The notes: generated by a model not told the origin, from the letters alone. Counted from the first letter of the stretch, positions 17,773 to 26,655 are shown. The stretch: 64,000 nt of DNA from DATFVA01 sp963832715 (GCA_963832715.1 CAWHVB010000008.1:62001-126000); one strand, 5' to 3'. Translations and numbers: made by a program.

Positions 17773-19008
17773 TTACTGCTTCAGCAAATTTCTTACGTCC
17801 TGTGCTTCTATAAAAGATTTGAAATAGCCAACCCTTACCTGGAACCAGGTCTGATTTTTTTTGTCGATAAAGTATTCAACAACAAAAGCATCGTATCCCA
17901 TTCTTCTGTATGTTCTGGCTTCACTCTCTGCCTTTAGCTTCGACTGCCATGAAGACACCTGGGTGGTAAAAAGTTTTCCGTCGGTGAATACCATATCCTT
18001 AACCAGGTACTCTCTCTGAAAATTGTACTCAGGCTCCTTAATTTCCGGTTCGGGTTCCGCTTCTTTTTTCTGCAGGGTATCGGGAGTACTGATACGTCCC
18101 TGAATTTCCGGACATCCCCGCTGGTTTACTTTTTCTCCCGGTGGTGTGCCGGGACAAATATCCAGGTAATCAGGAACACCATCTTTATCCTCATCAAGCG
18201 GACAGCCGTTTTCATCTACTATTACTTCAGGAGGAGTTCCGCTGCACTTGTCGATGTAATCCGGAACACCGTCTTTATCGGAATCAATAGGACAGCCTAA
18301 AATGTCGACCTCTACTCCTTTAGGCGTACCGGGACAGGCATCTTCCGCGTCGGGAACCCCGTCACCATCAGAATCAGGTTCACCGAAAAAGCCGATCGAG
18401 ATCCCCACAGTCCCATAAAACACAACATCGAGGTGAGCACCGGAACCAAGTCCATCAAGTTTATCTGTAATCGTAATCAGTTCACCGCCGCCGATATTGA
18501 ATGTAGAATATTCACTAAGTAAAAATTTAAATCCGAATTCATAATGATACGCTGTGGCGGAAAGATTTTCAGTCGGAGGTTTCTCCGTCAATATTGCATT
18601 ATCCAGGTTATCCTTAGGATTATACCATACATTTGAAACTCCAAAAAAACCGTAGGGCATAATATTCCTGCTGACTGCGAACGAGTAAGTCAGTCCGGCG
18701 CCGAAAAAGAAAATGTTATCGTAATAACTGTTTGGATTCTTGCTGTTATCAGAACCTTCAATGGTGCCCGTACCTCCGTAAACCCGGATACCCAGGGCAT
18801 TTTTAGATCGTATATTAAAGAAATATTCCACTGCACCTATTCCCATGGGTGCCGGGACCGGAGTTACATAATCGGTCATCGGAAAAGTTACCGCTCCATT
18901 GAACGAGAGAAACAATTTCCCGCGGAGAGGGGAAATATCATTTGTCTGCGGCATTGTCAGGCTGCAGGTAAAGAATGAAAAAATAGACAGTAAATAAACT
19001 TTAATCAT
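17773..19008 (-). CDS. Outer-membrane protein with TSP3 repeats and a SPOR domain
   Basis: 411 residues. Signal peptide to about residue 21, then an outer-membrane beta-barrel-like region (GAVTFPMTDYVTPVPAPMGIG, FFGAGLTYSFAVSRNIMPYGFFG) to about 205. Then three thrombospondin type-3 calcium-binding repeats (DSDGDGVPDAEDACPGTP, DSDKDGVPDYIDKCSGTP, DEDKDGVPDYLDICPGTP), an acidic linker (EAEPEPEIKEPE), and a C-terminal SPOR-like domain (FTTQVSSWQSKLKAESEARTY ... FQVRVGYFKSFIEAQDVRNLL) that in the family binds denuded peptidoglycan. It probably tethers the outer membrane to the septal wall. It differs from OmpA by having SPOR instead of an OmpA C-domain. Confidence 0.75.
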   Translation of the reverse strand: MIKVYLLSIFSFFTCSLTMPQTNDISPLRGKLFLSFNGAVTFPMTDYVTPVPAPMGIGAVEYFFNIRSKNALGIRVYGGTGTIEGSDNSKNPNSYYDNIFFFGAGLTYSFAVSRNIMPYGFFGVSNVWYNPKDNLDNAILTEKPPTENLSATAYHYEFGFKFLLSEYSTFNIGGGELITITDKLDGLGSGAHLDVVFYGTVGISIGFFGEPDSDGDGVPDAEDACPGTPKGVEVDILGCPIDSDKDGVPDYIDKCSGTPPEVIVDENGCPLDEDKDGVPDYLDICPGTPPGEKVNQRGCPEIQGRISTPDTLQKKEAEPEPEIKEPEYNFQREYLVKDMVFTDGKLFTTQVSSWQSKLKAESEARTYRRMGYDAFVVEYFIDKKNQTWFQVRVGYFKSFIEAQDVRNLLKQ

Positions 19009-19122
19009 TTGTTGCTATGGATTGAGGAAAAAGTCCCGTCTGCACCTGGAATATTGAATTCAGCCGTCCATTTCAATAATTTGATAAAAAACAATAAATT
19101 CCGGCAGTAATAGACAGAATAT

Positions 19123-19154
19123 AAAAAAATTAAGCCGGATTTTAACAATCCGGC
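19123..19154 (-). terminator. Hairpin terminator (minus strand)
   Basis: Perfect 8-base stem GCCGGATT / AATCCGGC with a 5-base loop at 19134-19154. On the minus strand it is followed by TTAATTTTTTT. It lies between the cupredoxin gene and the TSP3/SPOR gene, below a first terminator; the ~140 bases between the two hairpins hold no clear ORF and could be a short RNA. Confidence 0.55.
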
Positions 19155-19292
19155 CTTGTAATATTATCAAATGAACTGCTTTATTAAATAATAACCGGAT
19201 ACACCGTCATAATACCTTCATTGAATGTTGGAACGGTGAGGTGTACAGAAGTCGATTTGATTTAGAATTTATAGCGGACCAACCCTTGTAAG

Positions 19293-19320
19293 AAAAAAAG
19301 CCGGGAAATTTTCCCGGCTT
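19293..19320 (-). terminator. Rho-independent terminator after the cupredoxin gene
   Basis: Palindromic GC-rich stem (AAGCCGGG ... CCCGGCTT) 20 bases below the cupredoxin stop, followed on the minus strand by seven T. Confidence 0.8.
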
Positions 19321-19339
19321 TATAAGAGAGCAGCGCAGA

Positions 19340-20257
19340 TTATTTGATTAAAATCATTTTTTTAGTATTCGTAAATGAACCGGCTGTAATCGTATAGTAA
19401 TAAATTCCGCTTGCCAATTCGGAAGCATTGAAATCGATGCTGTAATTCCCTGCAGGCTTATTCTCATTCACCAGGGCAGCTACCTCTCTTCCGTTTGAAT
19501 CGTAAACTTTCAGCAGGACGTGAGTGTTCTGCGGAATTGAATAATTAATTTGGGTGGAAGGGTTAAAAGGATTTGGGAAATTCTGAGCAAGACTGAAATT
19601 TACCGGTGCTGTTAATGAAACCATTACTTCCTTGCTGTATTCAAAGCTTCCATTCAGGTCTATTTGTTTTAAACGGTAATACGCCTGGTTCGATTTCAGC
19701 GATTTGATATTGTCCTGGAAAGAGTAAGAATTTTCTTTTGTCGTTGTTCCGTGTCCCTCTACAAAAGAAATTTTCTCCCAGGTGCCGTTTGTTTTTCTCT
19801 GAATTTCAAACCCTCTGTTGTTCTTTTCTGTGGCGGTTTGCCAGTTGAGATCAACCAGGTTGCCGTTTAATGCAGCAGTAAATGATGTCAGTTCAACCGG
19901 TAAAACATCAGCCATTATGGTAGCGACCATATTGGGTGCATGGAAAACACAAACATAATCATATTCGCCGGGAACCATTATTACATAGGAATATGTGGTA
20001 GAGGAACTATTAATGGGATGATCCCAGGGTGTTGCACCTGCAGGAAGAGAAGAACCGGTGGTATTGTTGCAGGTTGTTGTATGTGAGCCGCTTACCCATT
20101 GCCAGGTAATTGTATCGCCCACCATTGCATTAACCATTGCAGGTGAAAAAGAGAAATTCTGTACGTCTACCATATAAGTAGTACTGAAAGAAGAGGAAGA
20201 GAAAAAGAGTAAACCGAGGAATATGAGGAATAACCGAATAGTGATTTTTCGGATCAT
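19340..20257 (-). CDS. Secreted cupredoxin with T9SS sorting domain
   Basis: 305 residues. Signal peptide (to about SSFST), then a plastocyanin-like domain (residues 28-115) with probable type-1 copper ligands: His in VSGSHTTTC and the Cys-His-Met set in YVCVFHAPNM. A fibronectin-like linker (VELTSFTAALNGNLVDLNW) follows, then a C-terminal type A type IX secretion sorting domain (NFPNPFNPSTQINYSIP ... GIYYYTITAG). It is probably exported to the cell surface by the Por system, as an electron carrier or copper-binding protein. A single-gene unit between two terminators. Confidence 0.85.
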   Translation of the reverse strand: MIRKITIRLFLIFLGLLFFSSSSFSTTYMVDVQNFSFSPAMVNAMVGDTITWQWVSGSHTTTCNNTTGSSLPAGATPWDHPINSSSTTYSYVIMVPGEYDYVCVFHAPNMVATIMADVLPVELTSFTAALNGNLVDLNWQTATEKNNRGFEIQRKTNGTWEKISFVEGHGTTTKENSYSFQDNIKSLKSNQAYYRLKQIDLNGSFEYSKEVMVSLTAPVNFSLAQNFPNPFNPSTQINYSIPQNTHVLLKVYDSNGREVAALVNENKPAGNYSIDFNASELASGIYYYTITAGSFTNTKKMILIK

Positions 20258-20350
20258 AACACTATCCTTTCTATTAATTTGGGGGTTGCTTAAAAAAGAT
20301 ATCGAAAGAATAGTGTGCCCGCCCGGTTCAAAGGGACACCGGGCAGGAAA

Positions 20351-20455
20351 TTATTTTATTCTGATCCTGTTATTAAGGACTTTTTTGTAGAATTTCAGTC
20401 CGAGATACAGCAGAAAAAATACCTGCGCGAGAATTAAAACAGCTTCAATGTTCAT
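20351..20455 (-). CDS. 34-residue single-TM peptide
   Basis: A short minus-strand ORF: MNIEAVLILAQVFFLLYLG followed by a basic tail (KFYKKVLNNRIRIK). An excellent Shine-Dalgarno sequence (GGAGG) lies 5 bases before the ATG, which makes translation likely despite the length. One membrane helix with a positive C-terminus. It lies between bacterioferritin and the cupredoxin gene and is preceded by an inverted repeat at 20550-20576. Function unknown. Confidence 0.5.
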   Translation of the reverse strand: MNIEAVLILAQVFFLLYLGLKFYKKVLNNRIRIK

Positions 20456-20549
20456 AAATGCCTCCACTCAACTAGTTGCTGTATGCGAAGCAAAACCTCT
20501 GCCATAAATTTTATGGGTATTTTTAGCTGAAATTACCCGGGTGGAATGA

Positions 20550-20576
20550 AATATTGACAAGATTGTCGTCAATATT
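20550..20576. promoter_or_regulatory. Perfect 9-bp inverted repeat, possible operator
   Basis: AATATTGAC - 9 bases - GTCAATATT. It lies about 95 bases upstream of the 34-residue ORF and just beyond the bacterioferritin terminator. The arms resemble regulator half-sites; no regulator can be named. Confidence 0.35.
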
Positions 20577-20593
20577 GGAAGATTTGACGTCGG

Positions 20594-20624
20594 TAATAAA
20601 AAGAAAGCCGGCTTTAACCGGCTT
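20594..20624 (-). terminator. Terminator after bacterioferritin
   Basis: Stem AAGCCGG / CCGGCTT at 20605-20624, followed on the minus strand by TCTTTTTATT, 21 bases after the stop codon. Confidence 0.8.
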
Positions 20625-20645
20625 AAAATGCAGAGATCCTCGGAT

Positions 20646-21146
20646 TTACTTTACAGGAGCAGCACCCGTTTCACGTCCTTTGCTTCTCTCTATCGATTGA
20701 AGGGCAAGATAATTCGGACCAAATTTTTTCATATTATCGAGTTCGGTATCGTATTGGTCGAAATGGGTTTCTTCTTCAACTACAAGACCTTCAAAAAGCT
20801 GCTTGGAAACAGAGTCGGCATTAGCTGAACATTCATTTGCCCATAAATTGTATTCTCGTGCGCTGTCCTCCTCCATTTTGGCTGCGAGTTTCAGCATAGC
20901 TTCAACTTCTTTTAGTTTCTGAACTTCGGAAGATGCAGCCATCTCAACTTCGCCCTTCAGGAATAGTATCCTTTCGGCAAGCCGTTCTATATGAAGCATT
21001 TCAGCAATAGCTGTTCTTTTAAATAAATTCGCCAGTAAATCATATCCCTGGTCATCACAGTGAAAATGAAAATACATATACTGATGTACCGCTGATAGTT
21101 CATCACCGACTGCTTTATTTAATAATTCTATACTTTTTACATGCAT
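20646..21146 (-). CDS. bfr: Bacterioferritin
   Basis: 166 residues with the four-helix ferritin pattern. Di-iron ligand segments: GDELSAVHQY (first Glu), IAEMLHIERLAERI (Glu and His, with the Met typical of the haem ligand in bacterioferritins), KMEEDSAREY, and VVEEETHFDQYDTELD (Glu and His). It oxidises and stores iron. A good GGGGAG site lies before the ATG and a TAAATTTG promoter element at 21195-21202. Monocistronic, with its own terminator. The 256 bases between this gene and rpsT contain AAGCAG-like low-complexity repeats and no gene. Confidence 0.88.
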   Translation of the reverse strand: MHVKSIELLNKAVGDELSAVHQYMYFHFHCDDQGYDLLANLFKRTAIAEMLHIERLAERILFLKGEVEMAASSEVQKLKEVEAMLKLAAKMEEDSAREYNLWANECSANADSVSKQLFEGLVVEEETHFDQYDTELDNMKKFGPNYLALQSIERSKGRETGAAPVK

Positions 21147-21194
21147 GTTGTTTCTCCCCGGATTGGTTAGTAGGTAATTATATTATTCATATTA

Positions 21195-21202
21195 CAAATT
21201 TA
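21195..21202 (-). promoter_or_regulatory. -7 promoter element of bacterioferritin
   Basis: TAAATTTG on the minus strand, an exact match to TAnnTTTG, about 50 bases upstream of the bacterioferritin ATG. The -33 element is less clear. Confidence 0.35.
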
Positions 21203-21402
21203 GTGATAATTAGGGAATCTTAGTAACAAGGAATAAGCAACAAGTAAAGAAATCGGTAAGCAGAAATCAGAGGTTAGTAAGCACTAAGCAGAAGTGGTGA
21301 TGGGTTATATATAAAACAAGTATTGGTATCAGAGTACCCTTACCGGTTAGTTATATAAAGAAACAAGAGCTGCCGGCTGTCTGCCGGGAAAGGCTGATGG
21401 CT

Positions 21403-21675
21403 TTATTTAGTCTCTGCTGCGGGACTAAGTTTATTAAGGTGCCTGGTTAATGCAGCTTTTTTACGCGATGCATTGTTTTGGTGGATTATTCCTTTTGATG
21501 CCCCTTTGTCAATAACGGCAACAGCTTCTTTGTAGAGTTTTTCAGCTTCTTCTTTACTCTCTGTATCCAGTACTTTCTTATAATGTGTCTTTAACTTAGA
21601 TTCGTAGCTTTTATTAGCATTCCTCTTTTTCTCTGTAGTACGTATTCTTTTCTTAGCTGATTTGTGACTTGCCAT
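21403..21675 (-). CDS. rpsT: 30S ribosomal protein S20
   Basis: 90 residues, very basic, with the family N-terminus (ASHKSAKKRIRTTEKKRNANKSYESK) and the KGIIHQNNASRKKAALTRHLN segment. It binds 16S rRNA in the small subunit. Monocistronic with a strong promoter at 21712-21742. Length is normal. Confidence 0.95.
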   Translation of the reverse strand: MASHKSAKKRIRTTEKKRNANKSYESKLKTHYKKVLDTESKEEAEKLYKEAVAVIDKGASKGIIHQNNASRKKAALTRHLNKLSPAAETK

Positions 21676-21711
21676 TATTTTTCAATTCCTTGGTTTAATA
21701 AAAATAGACAT

Positions 21712-21742
21712 CAAATATAGATAATTGAGCATTTTATGTCAA
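21712..21742 (-). promoter_or_regulatory. Promoter of rpsT
   Basis: On the minus strand TTGACA is followed after 17 bases by TATATTTG. It matches both the general -35/-10 form and the Bacteroidetes TTG/TAnnTTTG form, and is the clearest promoter in the window. Confidence 0.7.
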
Positions 21743-21792
21743 TGTATTCTTTACTAAATTAATCCCGCTTATATATTAAATATTGCGAAAAT

Positions 21793-22434
21793 ATGCTGAA
21801 AATAAACGAAATATACCTTTCCATTCAGGGCGAAAGCAGTAAGGCCGGTTTTCCCTGTGTTTTTGTGAGGCTGACTTATTGCAATCTCCGCTGTACTTAC
21901 TGCGATACTGAGTATGCTTTTTATGAAGGAAAGGATTATTCCATCCCTGAAGTCATCAAAAAAATTAAGGAATTCGACTGCCGGCTTGTGGAAATCACCG
22001 GCGGTGAACCGCTTGTGCAGGATGAAGAATGCCGTCTTCTTATGGCGGAGCTGTGCGATCTGGGATTTGAGGTTATGCTTGAAACCGGAGGGAGTCTCCC
22101 TGTAAAAGATGTAGACAGCAGGGTGAAAATCATTATGGATCTGAAATGCCCCTCAAGCGGAATGATCAAGAAGAATCTTTATGAAAATATAAATTATCTT
22201 AAACCTGAAGATGAAGTTAAATTTGTGATCGGAAGCCGGGAGGATTACAACTGGACGAAAGAAATAATCGCGAAATATAATCTGGATGAAAAGTGCAGTA
22301 TCCTGTTTTCGGTTGTCTTCGGACGGCTGGAACCCGTTGCTCTCGTTGAGTGGATGCTTCAGGATAAAGTTAAAGCCCGCTTCCAGCTGCAGATGCATAA
22401 GTTCATCTGGCAGCCCGATACTAAAGGTGTATAA
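21793..22434 (+). CDS. queE: 7-carboxy-7-deazaguanine synthase QueE
   Basis: 213-residue radical SAM enzyme of queuosine/preQ0 biosynthesis. It converts 6-carboxytetrahydropterin to 7-carboxy-7-deazaguanine. Seen: IYLSIQGESSKAGFPCVFVRL, then the cluster motif CNLRCTYCDTEYAF (C-x3-C-x2-C), ITGGEPL, and LETGGS. QueE is the N-terminal part of a tight operon; its stop overlaps the queD ATG by one base (TAATG). Confidence 0.93.
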   Translation: MLKINEIYLSIQGESSKAGFPCVFVRLTYCNLRCTYCDTEYAFYEGKDYSIPEVIKKIKEFDCRLVEITGGEPLVQDEECRLLMAELCDLGFEVMLETGGSLPVKDVDSRVKIIMDLKCPSSGMIKKNLYENINYLKPEDEVKFVIGSREDYNWTKEIIAKYNLDEKCSILFSVVFGRLEPVALVEWMLQDKVKARFQLQMHKFIWQPDTKGV

Positions 22435-22850
22435 TGAAAATAGCAAAAGAATTTCACTGGGAAATGGGACACCGCCTGCCGGAACATTTCGGAAAGTGCA
22501 AAAACATTCATGGGCACTCTTACAGAATGATAGTGGAAATTGAAGGCAGCATTAATGACAGCGGTATGATAATGGACTATTTCGATCTGAAAAAAACGGT
22601 TAATCCTATTATCGAGGAACTTGACCACGCTTTCATGGTCTATGAGAAGGATGAGGAAATAGTAAAATTTCTGCAATCGGTTAAATCTAAAATGGTGATT
22701 GTTAAGTTCCAGTCCACTGTCGAAAATATATGTAAATATATCCTCGATAAGATTAAAAAAAGCAGTCTCCCTTCAAATGTGGATAAGGTGAAGGTGAGGA
22801 TTTTCGAGTCTGTGGATGATTATGCTGAAGAGGAAGCAGGACTTAAATAA
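22434..22850 (+). CDS. queD: 6-carboxytetrahydropterin synthase QueD
   Basis: 138 residues, same fold as 6-pyruvoyltetrahydropterin synthase. Zinc ligands and the catalytic Cys are visible in HRLPEHFGKCKNIHGHSY, with MIMDYFDLK and ELDHAFMV downstream. It makes the QueE substrate from 7,8-dihydroneopterin triphosphate. It overlaps queE and truA by one base each. Confidence 0.93.
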   Translation: MKIAKEFHWEMGHRLPEHFGKCKNIHGHSYRMIVEIEGSINDSGMIMDYFDLKKTVNPIIEELDHAFMVYEKDEEIVKFLQSVKSKMVIVKFQSTVENICKYILDKIKKSSLPSNVDKVKVRIFESVDDYAEEEAGLK

Positions 22851-23653
22851 TGCCCCGGTTCAAATTATTCATCGAATATGATGGTACCCGGTATTCAGGA
22901 TGGCAGAAGCAGCCGGGACAAACTTCAACCAGGACCATCCAGGGAGCCCTCTATAAAGCAGCAGAAGAGATATTCAAAAAAGAAAGTGTCGACATACAGG
23001 GTTCGGGAAGAACAGACAGCGGGGTCCACGCTCTATGTCAGACTGCACACCTGGATGTAAAAACAATGCTTGCCCCGGAGATAATCAGGATGAAATTTAA
23101 TGATGCGCTTCCATACGATATCAATATTCTGGAGGTCGAAAAAACACATCCGAAATTTCATGCGCGCCACGATGCTGTAAAACGTAGCTATGTTTACCGT
23201 GTCTCAACGAAAAGGACAGCGTTTGGGAAAAATTTTGTCTGGTGGGTGAAGGATAAGCTCGATTTTGATGCTATGAAACAGGCCGCAGAACAGTTCAAAG
23301 GGATGCACGATTTTTCTTCTTTCTCCGATCAGGATCCGAAGGAGAAATCAACTAAAGTTCTAATTGATGATATTGAATTAAACAAAGAGGGTGATATAAT
23401 CCTCATAAGAATTACCGGTTCTCATTTCTTATGGAAGATGGTCAGAAGAATGGTGGGCGTTCTTGTTGAAGTCGGGCGCAGGAAAATGACCGGAGCCGAT
23501 ATAAAAATATTTCTGATTACCAGATCGAAAGAACCTGCTAAATACACAGCCCCTCCCTCAGGTTTATTTCTGGAACAGGTTTATTATAAAGGGGATAATA
23601 CAGACAGGAATATACAGGAATCCAAAATTTCACGATTCAGGAATTTCCCTTAA
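22850..23653 (+). CDS. truA: tRNA pseudouridine synthase A
   Basis: 267 residues. Catalytic Asp is in GSGRTDSGVHAL; other family segments are FIEYDGTRYSGWQKQ, FHARHDAVKRSYVYRV, HDFSSFSD and FLWKMVRRMVGVLVEVG. It modifies U38-40 in tRNA anticodon arms. Grouping with queE and queD makes a small tRNA-modification operon. It converges with uvrB 28 bases downstream. Confidence 0.94.
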   Translation: MPRFKLFIEYDGTRYSGWQKQPGQTSTRTIQGALYKAAEEIFKKESVDIQGSGRTDSGVHALCQTAHLDVKTMLAPEIIRMKFNDALPYDINILEVEKTHPKFHARHDAVKRSYVYRVSTKRTAFGKNFVWWVKDKLDFDAMKQAAEQFKGMHDFSSFSDQDPKEKSTKVLIDDIELNKEGDIILIRITGSHFLWKMVRRMVGVLVEVGRRKMTGADIKIFLITRSKEPAKYTAPPSGLFLEQVYYKGDNTDRNIQESKISRFRNFP

Positions 23654-23681
23654 ATTCCTATAGGGCAGGTTCCAACCCGAA

Positions 23682-25697
23682 CTATTTCACCATCTTCTTC
23701 AGCCGCTGTATCTCATCTCTCAGGTGTGCGGCTCTTTCAAACTCCAGATCTTTAGCCGCCTGGTGCATCTGACCCGTCAACTCTTCAATTAGATCCTGCT
23801 TCTGATCTTTACTCATATACTTCAGCACCGGTTCGGCGACCTTCGAAAATGAGAAATCTTCCTGCACTTCTTTTTTCCTGATATCGGCAATGGAAGTAGA
23901 CGACATTATTTCTTCCATACTCTTATAAATGGTTTTCGGCTCGATCCCGTTTTTCTCATTATATTCCTGCTGCAGCTTGCGGCGACGTTCGGTTTCTTCA
24001 ATTGTTTTCCGCATCGATTCAGTAATTTTATCGGCGTACATTATTACTCTTCCGTTTACATTACGGGCTGTACGGCCGGCTGTCTGCATAAGAGATCTTT
24101 CGCTCCTCAGGAATCCTTCTTTATCTGCATCAATGATTGCAACCAGGGAAACCTCTGGAAGATCAAGCCCTTCTCTTAGAAGGTTAACGCCCACAAGAAC
24201 ATCGAATTCACCAATTCTTAAATCTCTCAGTATTTCCACACGCTCAAGCGCATCTATATCGCTGTGAATATACCTTACAAGGATCCCTATCTTATCAAGA
24301 TAATCAGAAAGGTCCTCAGCCATTTTTTTGGTCAGGGTAGTTACAAGAGTTTTTTCCTTTTTCTCCACGCGTATCCTTACCTCACCAATCAGATCGTCAA
24401 TCTGACCTTTAATAGGCCGCACTTCAATTTTCGGATCAAGCAGTCCGGTCGGACGTATAATCTGTTCCACAACAACACCATCGCTCTTCTCAAGTTCGAA
24501 ATCGGCTGGGGTAGCACTGACAAAAATTACCTGTTTTAACATCCCCTCAAATTCTTCAAACTTCATAGGGCGGTTATCCAGTGCAGAGGGAAGTCTGAAC
24601 CCGTATTCAACAAGTGTTTCCTTTCTCGCTCTGTCGCCGTTGTACATCCCCCTAATCTGTGGAACGGTTACATGGGATTCATCAATCACACATAGAAAAT
24701 CTTTGGGAAAATAATCCATAAGGTTATAGGGACGTGAACCGGGCGCCCTTCCGTCAAGGTGTCTTGAATAATTTTCAATCCCCGAGCAGTAGCCTATTTC
24801 CTTCATCATTTCAATATCGAATTTTGTTCTCTGCTCGATCCTCTGGGCTTCGAGATATTTTTCTTCGGAGCGGAAATACTTAAGCCTGTCCTCCAGTTCC
24901 TGTTCTATATTGTAAATCGCTTTCTGAACCTGGTCGCGGTTGGATACGAAATATTTTGCGGGGTAAATAGGATTCGAATCAACCTCCCTTATGACGTCGC
25001 CTGTCACTGAATCAATAATACTGAGCTTTTCAATCTCATCATCCCAGAATTCTATCCTTACTGCTTCTTCATATTGGTAAGCCGGGATGATCTCAACAAC
25101 GTCTCCGCGTGCCCGGAAAGTACCGCGGCTGAAATCCGTATCGTTCCTTACATAGTGTATATCGATAAGATCCCGTAGAAGTTTCTTTCTTGGGATCTTC
25201 AGTCCCTGGCGCAGGAAGATAATCTGATCGGCATAATCCTGCGGAGCTCCGATGCCGTATATGCAGCTTACCGAAGCAACAACTATCACATCCTTTCTTC
25301 CTTCAATAAGAGCGGTTGCGGCTTTTAGTCTTAAACGGTCAATCTCCTCATTTATAGAAAAATCTTTTTCTATATAGAGATCGCTTGATACCACGTAGGC
25401 TTCGGGCTGATAGTAATCGTAATAGCTGATAAAAAATTCAACTGCATTAGTGGGAAAGAAGGCTTTAAATTCCGAGTAAAGCTGGGCAGCGAGGGTTTTA
25501 TTATGCGAAATAACCAGTGTGGGTTTGTTTATTTCTGCGATCACATTGGAAATCGTGAAAGTCTTTCCGCTCCCTGTAACGCCGAGCAGTGTCTGGAACT
25601 TATCGTTATTAAGGATACCCCGGGTCAGCTGCTTAATAGCTTCAGGCTGATCTCCCGAAGGTTTATAGGTTGATGTTAATTCGAATTTATCTCTCAT
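23682..25697 (-). CDS. uvrB: Excinuclease ABC subunit B
   Basis: 671 residues, full length. Seen: Walker A (LLGVTGSGKTFT), the beta-hairpin region (YYDYYQPEAYVVSSDLYIEKD), DESHVTVPQIRGMYNGD, the helicase motif VI region (MQTAGRTARNVNGRVIMYADK) and the C-terminal UVR domain (LIEELTGQMHQAAKDLEFERAAHLRDEI) that binds UvrC. It is the damage-verification helicase of nucleotide excision repair. The OB-fold gene lies 5 bases upstream in the same direction. Confidence 0.97.
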   Translation of the reverse strand: MRDKFELTSTYKPSGDQPEAIKQLTRGILNNDKFQTLLGVTGSGKTFTISNVIAEINKPTLVISHNKTLAAQLYSEFKAFFPTNAVEFFISYYDYYQPEAYVVSSDLYIEKDFSINEEIDRLRLKAATALIEGRKDVIVVASVSCIYGIGAPQDYADQIIFLRQGLKIPRKKLLRDLIDIHYVRNDTDFSRGTFRARGDVVEIIPAYQYEEAVRIEFWDDEIEKLSIIDSVTGDVIREVDSNPIYPAKYFVSNRDQVQKAIYNIEQELEDRLKYFRSEEKYLEAQRIEQRTKFDIEMMKEIGYCSGIENYSRHLDGRAPGSRPYNLMDYFPKDFLCVIDESHVTVPQIRGMYNGDRARKETLVEYGFRLPSALDNRPMKFEEFEGMLKQVIFVSATPADFELEKSDGVVVEQIIRPTGLLDPKIEVRPIKGQIDDLIGEVRIRVEKKEKTLVTTLTKKMAEDLSDYLDKIGILVRYIHSDIDALERVEILRDLRIGEFDVLVGVNLLREGLDLPEVSLVAIIDADKEGFLRSERSLMQTAGRTARNVNGRVIMYADKITESMRKTIEETERRRKLQQEYNEKNGIEPKTIYKSMEEIMSSTSIADIRKKEVQEDFSFSKVAEPVLKYMSKDQKQDLIEELTGQMHQAAKDLEFERAAHLRDEIQRLKKMVK

Positions 25698-25702
25698 AAA
25701 AT

Positions 25703-26050
25703 CTACGGCAGATTTACTTCAACAGCATGAAAATGATCCTTGTGAAGATGACCTCTCAATATAATCATATTTGAATCCTCAAATCCCTCAGGCAGAGGGT
25801 AGGGTGCCTCGATCAGGTTCTGTACTCCTGCCGCATCCGCCGCATAAAAAGCTGCCGTCTGATTAGCAGGGTTTGTCCGGATTTCTTTATCCTTTACAAG
25901 GATAACGCGAATCTCTTTATTGGCATTATTGTTTGTATCGAAGTTTGAATACAGCCCGGGCTCATCCTTAGGGGTAAAATATATGAAATATACCAAAAGA
26001 ATGACTGCCAGCAGTAAAGCAGGCAGTATCATTTTCTGCAATGTTTTCAT
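25703..26050 (-). CDS. Membrane-anchored OB-fold protein, CcmE-like
   Basis: 115 residues: one N-terminal membrane anchor (MILPALLLAVILLVYFIYF), then a small beta domain. The segment AAFYAADAAGVQNLIEAPYP, LPEGFEDSNMIILRGHL and HFHAVEV resembles the OB domain of the haem chaperone CcmE in layout. The C-terminal haem-binding histidine motif of CcmE is missing because the protein ends right after the domain. So it is a CcmE-like OB protein of unknown role, not a proven haem chaperone. Likely co-transcribed with uvrB (5 bases). Confidence 0.5.
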   Translation of the reverse strand: MKTLQKMILPALLLAVILLVYFIYFTPKDEPGLYSNFDTNNNANKEIRVILVKDKEIRTNPANQTAAFYAADAAGVQNLIEAPYPLPEGFEDSNMIILRGHLHKDHFHAVEVNLP

Positions 26051-26153
26051 TTTAATTGGTTAGTTATTTATTATTAGCTGGTAAATTTACCAAATTCATA
26101 CAGTATTTTACAATGTAATTTGAGATGGTTCACACAAGACTGGAGTCACTGAA

Positions 26154-26516
26154 ATGGATAAAAAATGGATAATTATTGCAGGAAGTTCGGGATTCCTCGG
26201 CGTTGCGCTGGGCGCATTCGGTGCTCACGGACTCAGGGATATTCTACCTGCTGAAATGATTGAAATATATAAAACAGGAGTTCTGTACCAGCTCATACAT
26301 AGTGTTGTACTGCTCTCCCTTGCATTCGCGGCCGGTAAGTCGTTTGAAATATCAGGATGGTTTTTCCTTGCAGGGATAGTCTTGTTTTCCTTTTCTCTTT
26401 ACCTGTATGCATTAACCGGAACCACCCTTTTCGCAATAATAACACCCTTCGGCGGTTTATGTTTCCTCGCCGGCTGGCTCTCGGTTGTATGGATTGCACT
26501 ACGACATCCGACCTAA
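26154..26516 (+). CDS. DUF423 family membrane protein (YgdD-like)
   Basis: 120 residues with four membrane segments and the DUF423 signature: GFLGVALGAFGAHGL near the N-terminus, then YQLIHSVVLLSLAF, SLYLYALTG and ITPFGGLCFLAGWLSVVW. Function unknown. Stand-alone gene divergent from the OB-fold protein. The 283 bases after it hold dispersed hairpins (e.g. CTCGCCGATAGGCGGA near 26528) and no gene. Confidence 0.88.
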   Translation: MDKKWIIIAGSSGFLGVALGAFGAHGLRDILPAEMIEIYKTGVLYQLIHSVVLLSLAFAAGKSFEISGWFFLAGIVLFSFSLYLYALTGTTLFAIITPFGGLCFLAGWLSVVWIALRHPT

Positions 26517-26655
26517 GGTAGATTTATCTCGCCGATAGGCGGATGGAGAAATTTTAACCAGGAGTCAGGAAGGTAAGAAGGTTAGAGGCCAAGAGGATTA
26601 GAAGATTAGGATCTCTGATTTCGCTGTATCCCGGCTGCATTGAAACCTTCGCGTA

